A DNA stretch of 64,000 bases from Lycium barbarum. Taxonomy: Eukaryota > Streptophyta > Magnoliopsida > Solanales > Solanaceae. The stretch spans positions 47,168,074 to 47,232,073 of the forward strand of contig NC_083339.1 of NCBI RefSeq assembly GCF_019175385.1. Reading direction: 5' to 3'. Each line of letters begins with the position of its first letter. Positions within the stretch are counted from its first letter, which is position 1. The position numbers and the translations under genes were made by a program. Positions 1-7,840 of this stretch are shown here, piece after piece. The notes under the pieces were generated by a model. The model was not told the DNA's origin and searched no databases. It saw only the letters and a list, made by a program, of their open reading frames with translations.

Positions 1-27
1 CTGGATTATGATGTATCTAAGTTTGTT
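1..27 (+). repeat. Fragment of J-type LTR left of T1
   Basis: These 27 bases match the inside of the J 3' LTR (43956-43982) at 24 of 27 positions. T1's LTR starts directly after them. I infer that T1 inserted into the 5' LTR of J and that this is the left remnant of the target. The match is short, so it is suggestive only. Confidence 0.55.
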
Positions 28-370
28 TGTTACACCTCGGAAAATTCCCCATTAACGTACAGTGAATAGACTAGCAAAAGGCATGACGTATACGTTGTTT
101 CGATAAGTAAGAAATAGCATTTGAGGATCCTAATCGAGATTCAAAGACATTTGACGTAAGGGAAGAAGGTTTGACGAGAAAAGGCAAGGAATACGATTTG
201 TAACGGAAAGAAATTATGAGTAGCGAGTTAATGATAATTAAAACGTGCTTTGGAGAGAGAGAGTTATAACGTCCCTTCGATTGTCAATGAAGTGATAAAC
301 AAGTGCTAAGAAGGTTCCCTAAGGATTGGAGATCAAATGAAGTGACAAGAAAAAGATCAGTGAAAGGATG

Positions 371-560
371 AGTTATACGGTCGATTATACGGTCCGTAGG
401 ATTGTCACAGAATGAAGTTGTGGAGGGGGGGTGATTTCACGGTCACTTATACAGACCGTATAATGTGCCGTGAAATCGACACAGAATGGGATGACTACTG
501 GAGAAGTTTCACGGTCACTTATACAGACCGTATAAATTTATATGGACCATATAAGTGTTC
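371..560 (+). repeat. Palindromic block upstream of T1 TATA
   Basis: Two copies of a unit containing ACGGTCACTTATACAGACCG occur at 438-472 and 508-533, and further ACGGTC/GACCGT arms surround them. The arms are mutually complementary. Sister LTRs carry a different palindromic block at the same place. Confidence 0.6.
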
Positions 561-593
561 ATAGAATCTCGTTGGGACAGTTTTTAAAAGTTG

Positions 594-600
594 ATATAAG
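594..600 (+). promoter_or_regulatory. T1 LTR TATA box (weak)
   Basis: ATATAAG lies 251 bp before the first splice-donor-like site, the same spacing as the stronger TATA boxes of the sister LTRs. It is assigned by that position. Confidence 0.4.
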
Positions 601-2212
601 GACTTCACCACATTAATTTCATTTCATTCTTCTTCTACACAACTGAAGAATTCTCTAGAACCTTCCACACACTCAATATACACGAAATTATGAGAAATTG
701 ATGATCAGTTTCATCAAACCAACAAAACTAAGTGTGAGAAACACATCAAAGTCCATCCAAGTCAAGAAATTCCATGGAGAGTGAAACTAGGGTTTTGCTC
801 AAGTGAAGTATTTCCACCCAAAGCTTATTACTACACCATCTAAGGTAAGTTTTATGGTATTTACATGTTATTTAAGGTACTTGAAAAAGTTGAAACACGT
901 GGATTGTAGAAAATATAGGAAATGGGTCATGAATGAGTGAATAGTGTCATTGCTGAGTACTAATTTGGGTGAATTATGAATAATGGTATGTTGTGATTTT
1001 AAGTATGTTATGAACGACATATAGAACATGGAATAACTATTATATGTGAGAAAATGCAATAATGAACTATGACCATGATTATGGAGAAATTGGAGTGAAA
1101 TGGTGAAATGTGGGTAATGTAGATGAATGATGATTGTTGTTTGCGATATTGTGAATGGTGTCATGGATGTTGGGAGTTGATATATGATATGGGGAAAAGT
1201 TGTATAAACAAAGGAAATTCTACCCGATTCTCTTTAGCTTTAGTAAGTACGTTTAAGTAATTGATTAGCTAATGCTCATGCCACTTCTCTTGAAGGTAGA
1301 AACGTGGGCATTGAAGGGAGCAAGCAAGCGATAGATTAGTTAAACGAAAAAGGTATGTAAGGCTAATCCTTTCCTTCTAAGGCATGAATCTTCTTAATTC
1401 TCCATGATCATTCTACACGATGGAGACTATGAGTCCATGAATATACAAAGCTACATACGCACATGATTAAGAAAGGAAATACGATACGAGCATGATAGTG
1501 ATGATGATGAATATAAGTATGAGTAATCCTTGTGAAAAATACGATGTCCATGAAACTAATAATTCTAAGTATGGTTTTGTTGATGCTTCTCTTTGCGTAC
1601 ACTCACCTTAAATTGTTAGTTCCTTCAAGGTGAGATATGATGTTGATGATTACTCCATAATATAATCGGGGGCTCACGACCTTATGTTACCTCGACATAG
1701 CCATAATTGCCTCCAAATTCTAGTGTATGTTCTTAATGATAAATGTATAAAGAGGCTAAGTCAGGATACGTCTATGAGATGATCAATAATGTAACTTTAT
1801 AACCTACCTATGCTCTGTATGAAAGGGTTGAATTACGATGGGTATATGATGATATTATTACACCGTGCCTAGATGGCCGGACATGTCACCGCTAATGCGG
1901 GCTGCTGTGAATACACCGTGCTTAAATGGCCGAGCATGTCACCGTTAAGACGGGCTGCTATGTATACACCGTGCCTAGAAGGTCGGACATGATCACCACT
2001 AGTGGGCGGCATATGATGGTTACCCGGATGGGGGTTAACGATGAGGATTATGATGTGATGATATATGCACTATGATGACATATGTACTATGTTTATATAA
2101 ATATACGATATATGTATGAGATGTATTCACCAATGAAACTCCTGCAGGTTATACCTTCCTCTTAAGGCTCATGATTCTTCTAGTATGTTTACTTCGTTCT
2201 TGTCTTACATAC

Positions 2213-2270
2213 ATAGTACAATGTTCGTACTGACGTCCGTTTTCTTTGGACGCTGTGTTCATGCCCACAG
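2213..2270 (+). other. Two-hairpin element and acceptor, T1 LTR
   Basis: Stem 1 pairs AGTAC (2215-2219) with GTACT (2227-2231). Stem 2 pairs CGTCC (2234-2238) with GGACG (2248-2252) around a pyrimidine-rich loop. CACAG, an acceptor-like end, follows at 2266-2270. Confidence 0.65.
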
Positions 2271-2706
2271 GTAGACAGGGAGGTGAGCTTGATCCAGACT
2301 CGTAGGAGCTATTGGCTGACTTGAGAACACTCCATTGTTCCGGAGGTGCTACTTGGTTCATTCTTTTGTGCGTATATATATATATATATATATATGTATA
2401 TGTATTTTGGGCACGACAGGGCCTTGTCCCGTCCATATGTCTAGAACTCTAGTAAAGGCTCGTAGATACACATATGTCGGTAGTATGGTCTCACGATGCT
2501 ACGATTGTGTATATATTATTATTTTGATAGCCGAAGGGCTTATGTATATAAAATTAATTATGTTTTCCGAATGAAAAATGGTTGTCTTATGATTATGAAT
2601 ATATGAATGGTAAATAATTGTACAATGACTATGACGAGTAAGGAAATGAGTGGTGCTCGGCGGTTAGCCCTGGTTACTCGTCACGACCCCTAGTCTGGTC
2701 GTGACA

Positions 2707-2769
2707 AAAGTGGTATCAGAGCAGTTCAGTCCAAGGAATTGTCTACGAGTCGTGTCTAGTAGAGTCTTG
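2707..2769 (+). mobile_element. T1 leader, part 1 (interrupted by N1)
   Basis: This is the untranslated leader after the primer site. It stops at TCTTG (2765-2769), the left target duplication of N1, and resumes at 10757. The break lies at the first bases of the leader hairpin. Confidence 0.85.
2711..2722 (+). other. T1 primer binding site (tRNA-iMet)
   Basis: TGGTATCAGAGC is complementary to the 3' end of plant initiator tRNA-Met and lies 4 bp after the LTR end. It is where minus-strand cDNA synthesis of T1 would start. Confidence 0.9.
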
Positions 2770-4799
2770 TGTTATATCCTGCATTTTCGAACGTCGAATT
2801 ATTTGTAAGCTGAGGTGGGGCCCACACGTCAAGATTTTTTTTGGGACATGTGACAAATTATATGAATCACATATGTGAAGTTAAACACAACTCAAGAAGG
2901 ACCTTTGGGCCAAATCAAAGTGGAAGCCCTCCAAAAGGACAATTTAAGGAAGCATTTTCGGATGATCTGACTTCTAGGGGCAAAAACGGTATTATAAGTT
3001 TGGAATTTGGGAAAACGCCCAGAAATAAAAGTTGTATATAATTGAATTATCTTTCCATCCATTAATCGTGGGCCCTCATACGATATCGGGATCAAAAGTT
3101 ATGACCGCTTTACTGAACGAACATCCAGTCAGAAAATTAACCCTGCGTGAACGCGCCCAAAGGGGGCGCGAACGCGCAGAAGGAATTAATTAACTCTACG
3201 CGATCGCGCCAGAAGGCAGCGCGATCGCGATGAGTATTTTTCCAGCTGCTTCTGGCAGCTTCTAAACGTTATCAAAAGGGGGAAACCCCCCTCATTTTCA
3301 GTTGAAAACACGAAGGAAACACCCCAAAAACTCTCCAAAAATCTGGAGAGTTCTCCCCAACTCCCCAAACCAAATTTTGCCCAAACCAGGTATAAAATCC
3401 CAAATTTCAGTCCGGGTAGCGTATAATTATTGGTGCAGAATCAAATAACAGTGTGTGGTGGCCTAAATTTAGCGTGGAAAAGTGGAGATTAAGCAATATT
3501 AAGGGGAGAAAGGTATGGATCTCTTACTATTTGTGCTAATACTAGTTTATTTACGAAGAATACACGATTAAATAATTGTATACTGAGTTAATTAGTTATG
3601 AAAGTTGGAAAACAGCGTGTGGGCTGTTTTATGAGATATTTTGGAGTTGAAAACATTATAATTGATGTTGGTATTGTTGTTGTTGTTGTTGGCTACTGAA
3701 TTAAAAATTCGGGCTAGGCATATAAGCAGGGGAGATGCTGCCCAAATTTCTGTAGACAAATAGTGAATTAAAGAATGCTAAAAGTCTTACTATTGACAAT
3801 TGGTAAATGTGACCATTTGTAGATTTTGAGCGAAACGGGAATTGAATTTGGACAAGCGTAAGACGCAGCTAAGGTATGTAAAGTCTTTCACTTCATTCTT
3901 AGGCATGTTCTGAACATAATAGGCACGGCCGCGAGCCTTAAATACGACTCCGTTCCTCAGAATTCGATATGGAAATCTGCTTCAATTCCTTGAGTAAGAT
4001 TGAAACCATGTCCTTATAAAATATCTTTAAAGTGTGCTTTTGTACGAAACCTTCCTAAACGGAGTCGGAATACTTTTGAATGATTATGGATGACCTCATA
4101 AGGTCTTTTATCAGTAATTTATGTATCTTGCCTCGAGTTGGTCCGAGGTGGGCCCACGGAGCCCCGATACCCCGTGAATGATCTAAATTGCCTCATTTCC
4201 GTCCGTTTATCACAGGCAACATCTGAACTATCATTTTGAACATAATATGACTGTTTTTATATAAATCTCACAATATGGTTTTGATATCTGAAAATCTAGT
4301 TCTGGTTATGATCTGTCGTGCCTCCCCAAGTGACGTGTAGGCGCGTAGTTTGAAAACTATCTGAATACTTTGATTCGATCTGCCAGTTGGCCTATTTCTG
4401 TTCCGTTGAATCTGTACGACGATCTGTACGTATGTGGTTTTTCATTAATCAGTTCGTGCATGTGCTATGATTCCTTTCACCGGATCCCGGGCCGGTATGT
4501 ATATCGTGCGGATGGGCCGCCGAGCCCCATATGTGAATTTCGAAGTATGATGTGTCCGGTTTCGGGGTTCTGTGGTATATGTCCGTCCCCGGTTACCGAG
4601 GATATATTATGAAGTATGATGTGTCCGGGATCGGGGTGCTGTGTTATCTGTCCGCCCCCGGGTACCGTGGTTATGTTATGATGTGTGACGGAGATCGGAG
4701 AAGAATTTCTGATATCTGACGTATAGTGGTGCCAATGGCAGGAGTGGCGACCACGTTCCTGTACCCTATGTGTGATTCTGTCTGTCTGTATGATTTATG

Positions 4800-5035
4800 A
4801 TTCTGTCTGTCCGTCTGGATTATCTGACCGACGGGTTACGCTTCTGTCTGTCCGTCCGGATTATCTGTCCGACTGGCTATGACTCTGTCTGTCCATCCGG
4901 ATTGTCTGTCCGACTGGTTATGATTCTGTCTGTCTGTCCGGATTGTCTGTCCGACTGGTTATGATTCTGTCTGTCCGTCCGGATTATCTGTCCGTCTGTC
5001 GGGACTATGACCCTGTCTGTCCGGCTTATGAGCCT
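4800..5035 (+). repeat. 41-bp tandem repeat, N1 5' LTR (five units)
   Basis: Units begin TCTGTCTGTCCGTCCGGATT and end near GGTTATGAT. The other LTR of the same element has seven units, so this array changed length after insertion. Confidence 0.8.
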
Positions 5036-5103
5036 GTCTAGTATATTTCTGCGCTTCCAGTCCAGATCATGATTTTGTTTCATATATTTCTGCTTTACAT
5101 ACT

Positions 5104-5159
5104 CGGTACATTTTTGGACTGACCCCCGGTTCTTCGGGGGCTGCGTTACATGCCCGCAG
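5104..5159 (+). other. Two-hairpin element and acceptor, N1 5' LTR
   Basis: Stem 1 is weak here (CGGT at 5104-5107 against ACTG at 5118-5121). Stem 2 is strong: CCCCCG (5123-5128) against CGGGGG (5135-5140) with loop GTTCTT. Compared with the CGTCC/GGACG stem of T1, both arms changed together. CGCAG ends at 5159. Confidence 0.65.
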
Positions 5160-5629
5160 GTACAGACGTACTCGGTTACCCGCCGCCAGTCTAGGGCACA
5201 GGTTCTGCTATCTTGAAGAGCTCCTTTTGATTCGGAGCATGTACTTCGGTATATATATCTTCTGGTATCTGTATGTTCTGTATGTATGGAAATTCTGGGT
5301 ACGGCGGGGCCCTGTCCCGTCATATGATTCTGTATGTATGTTAGAGGCCTGTAGATAGATGTGTGGGTTACGGGTTACATCTGTTCAGGTAGGTACGTAC
5401 GATTGTATGACGTTATTCGTATGTTAGCCTTATTGGCTTATCTGTAAATTTCTGTATGTTCAAGTATATATATGTTTGCGCGCGTGCCGTATCTTTATCG
5501 GCCTACTTCTGTAACATCTGTTTGAAAAGAAAACAAAATCTGTATGATACGAAATTCGGTTAAGTAGGTATGTACGGGTACCCAGCTAGGGTACCAGTCG
5601 CGGCCCACGGGGTTGGGTCGTGACAGAAA

Positions 5630-5641
5630 TGGTATCAGAGC
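5630..5641 (+). other. N1 primer binding site (tRNA-iMet)
   Basis: TGGTATCAGAGC begins 4 bp after the LTR end, as in the coding relatives. Confidence 0.9.
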
Positions 5642-5684
5642 GGTTAGTCCTCGGAATGTCTACAGGCCGTGTCTAGTAGAGTCT

Positions 5685-5720
5685 TGTTTATCGATGTGTT
5701 GTGCACCACATCTATAAACA
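5685..5720 (+). other. N1 leader hairpin, loop palindrome GTGCAC
   Basis: TGTTTAT pairs with ATAAACA, then GATGTG pairs with CACATC, closing a loop TTGTGCAC whose last six bases are self-complementary. It starts 43 nt after the primer site. Relative to T1 (GGTGTG/CACACC, loop palindrome GCGCGC) the stem shows a compensatory pair and the loop palindrome has been exchanged. I infer a genome-dimerisation or packaging signal. Confidence 0.6.
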
Positions 5721-7339
5721 GGAAGCTACAGGGCATCTAGGATGTTACGCTTCTTTGAATCTTAGATCGTGCGATAGAGCCAGCTGTAGGAAATGAATTC
5801 CTTTTTTTATTAACCCTTGATTTCAGCTGGAGGACGGTATCGACGTAAGACAGCGATTGATAATATTGGAAGCTGCACAGTACACAGGTAAGTAATGGTA
5901 TGAAAGACGTATGCTGGGTGAGGTATTTGAAGTACGATTGAAACATAAGTTGAAGATTAAAAAGAAAAATAAACAGGAAAGTGTAGCAGGTGCCATTTGA
6001 GTTGGGCATGTGAGGTAAGCCTCGGCATCTTTATACTTTTATTTGAAATTGTTAGCCCTGTGTGGCTATGATGTGATATGATATGATATGTATATACGTA
6101 TATGTGTTGGCCCTGTGAGGCATGGTTGGTATTTCTTGTGTACAGGTTTCGGATAGTAAGAAATACAGAGGAACCTCTGCCCAAATTTTTCCAGAAATAT
6201 GGAAGTAAATATATAAATTAAGTACTAAAAGGTCCCGCGATACTTGTCGGAATTTAGTTTTCTTCTGTCGGTGGTTGGAGAGCACCTTACGGTGATATTT
6301 TATCAGATTTCACCGACTATTTGGAGACGGAATTCGTGAGACGAACACTTAAATCTGTGGCCTGTCTGTAATTGTATGTATATGTGTATGAAAGTGAATA
6401 TCGGAGATTCAGAAGGGCAATATGGTAATTGTATGACTTCGCCCGGGGTGGGACCCGCTACGAGAATTTTCCGAAAATTTGCTAAGACCCCGATCTGCCC
6501 TAAATTACGTGACAAAGGTCGTGAGTGGCGATCGACGAAATTATATTAGCCCTAACGCGTCAAAATGCGTGAAAGTTTCGGGGTTAAGCGTGCTCAAGCC
6601 AGAGCAATTCTGGGATGGGTGACCCCCTGGGAAGTAATGCAAAATTTTGCACAAGTGTAAGTATGATAGATATGAATGAAAATTTGGGGTAATCTAAAGG
6701 AAAAGAGAATGTGTGGAGTAATTAGTGCCCTTACAGGGGTCGCGCAAAACGAGGCGGACTAAATGGGCAAAAAGAAAAGGTGCAATACCGTTCGGGAAAT
6801 TGAGCGAATTCGAATAACAGTCAGAGACGTTCGCCAGTAAGATATTTGTAAATATGTCTGTATGTGTGTATGTGTATGTGTATGATTTTCATTTGGTGCC
6901 CATATGGGTCAAGAGCCGAGTCCCGGCAACTAACGTTGTGATAGACGAAAGGTTTTACTAAACCGAATACATGAAACGAAGCGGGGGTGAGGACACAAAT
7001 GTTGTCAAGGACTAGAAAAAAAACCCTATCTCATTATAACTCAGTCTGGTATGACGATGTCTGAAAAAGAAAATGAGTATGGATAGTAGGAAAGATGAAA
7101 GATAAGAAGTGTGAATAAGCGGAATCTCTGAAAGAGTCGATAAGCGACACGTGAGACGATTTGTATGACAATTTGACGAACAAGTTTGTGAATGAGTGAA
7201 CAGATTTCGACGAGATAATCCGTGGTATAATTGTCAGGGTGAACAATGAAATGTCGACAAAAGGGGAATTTTTGTAAATCACTGGAGCCTTAATAGGAGT
7301 GATCTGATTTTAATCAAAACTCTATCTGTTATACTTTTG

Positions 7340-7660
7340 CAGCTCTGACTTTGATGAGGTTCTGCCTATTACGCCTCTATACTTCTAGATCCGATTACGC
7401 TTCTGTCTGATATGCCTCTGTATGATTGACTCTGGATACGAATCTATCTGATGCACCTCTGTACGTTTGATTCTGATTACGAATCTTTCTGGTACATCTC
7501 TGTACGTCTAACTCTGATCGTGGATCTGTCTGATATAATTCTATACGTCTGACTCCGACTACGAATCTGTCCGACATAGTGCAGTACATCTGTCTCTGAT
7601 TATGGATCTGTCCGATATGCTTTTGTGCGTCTGGCTCTAGTTATGAACCTGTTTGATGTA
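7340..7660 (+). repeat. Degenerate tandem repeat in N1 interior
   Basis: A pyrimidine-rich unit of roughly 45 bp, built on CTCTGTACGTCTGACTCTGA and variants, is repeated with decay. It resembles the composition of the LTR 41-bp array but is a different repeat. Confidence 0.6.
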
Positions 7661-7806
7661 ACGTGAAATTATGATAACGTTGTAAGGAACCGAGAAGTGT
7701 CACAAGAGGTGAAAGATGTTGATGGCAATCGTAACGTTGAAAGGAATTTTGAAGGAAAGAAAGGAACCTCCCCGAAGTGTCACGAGACCCCCTAAGGTCA
7801 ATCGAA

Positions 7807-7838
7807 CATTCGAGGACGAATGTTCTAAAGGGGGGGAG
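7807..7838 (+). other. N1 polypurine tract with adjacent hairpin
   Basis: CATTCG (7807-7812) and CGAATG (7817-7822) pair around AGGA. The purine run AAAGGGGGGGAGAA follows directly and abuts the 3' LTR. The purine tract primes plus-strand cDNA. The hairpin is shared with T2, T3, T4 and, with changed arms, J. Confidence 0.8.
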
Positions 7839-7840
7839 AA

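Larger units (their letters stand above)
28..2706 (+). mobile_element. T1 5' LTR (Tekay-type Ty3/gypsy)
   Basis: The LTR opens with TGTTACACC and closes with GTGACA, and a tRNA-Met primer site follows 4 bp later. In order it holds a palindromic block (about 371-560), a weak TATA box (594-600), a splice-donor-like AAGGTAAG (GT at 845), an acceptor-like GTAG ending at 1299, a 53-nt micro-exon (1300-1352), a second donor GTATGT at 1353, about 2.5 copies of a 54-bp minisatellite (about 1858-2010), a two-hairpin element (2213-2252) and CAG/GTA at 2268-2273. An AT microsatellite lies at 2370-2402. The small antisense reading frames here are not conserved. The partner 3' LTR is absent: T1 ends at 15631 against an inverted LTR tail. 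Confidence 0.85.
2770..5625 (+). repeat. N1 5' LTR
   Basis: It opens TGTTATATCC and ends GGGTCGTGACA. It carries a GC-rich palindromic block (about 3141-3235), donor-like GTATGG at 3513, acceptor TTTGTAG ending at 3822, a 51-nt micro-exon (3823-3873), donor GTATGT at 3874, a 41-bp CTGTCTGTCCG repeat (about 4800-5035, five units), a two-hairpin element and CGCAG ending at 5159. The long antisense frame over the 41-bp repeat reflects the repeat and is not a gene. Confidence 0.9.
5626..7840 (+). mobile_element. N1 interior, no coding capacity
   Basis: From 5626 to about 5835 it follows the leader of T1 and T2, then diverges exactly where their gag would start. The stretch around 6100-6190 resembles the 3' untranslated interior of T2. 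The rest is unassigned. No frame above about 90 codons carries a recognisable domain. A degenerate pyrimidine-rich tandem repeat fills about 7340-7660. The element ends with a hairpin and purine tract before the 3' LTR. Confidence 0.8.

Noticed and set aside
868..1164. 98-codon antisense frame and similar Ser/His/Tyr-rich frames at 22552-22758, 28285-28545 and 34813-35070
   Set aside because: They lie antisense over the proposed first intron of the LTRs. Composition follows the AT-rich LTR, and the frames are broken in other copies.
2711..2722. tRNA gene fragments at the TGGTATCAGAGC sites
   Set aside because: Only the 12-13 nt complementary to the tRNA 3' end are present. They are primer sites, with no tRNA cloverleaf around them.
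4800..5035. Possible CRISPR-like array
   Set aside because: Units are directly adjacent tandem repeats without unique spacers, in plant DNA.
4877..5323. 148-codon frame on the minus strand, repeated at 10007-10453
   Set aside because: It lies over the 41-bp repeat and the hairpin region in both N1 LTRs, antisense to the LTR. It is open because the LTRs are near-identical.
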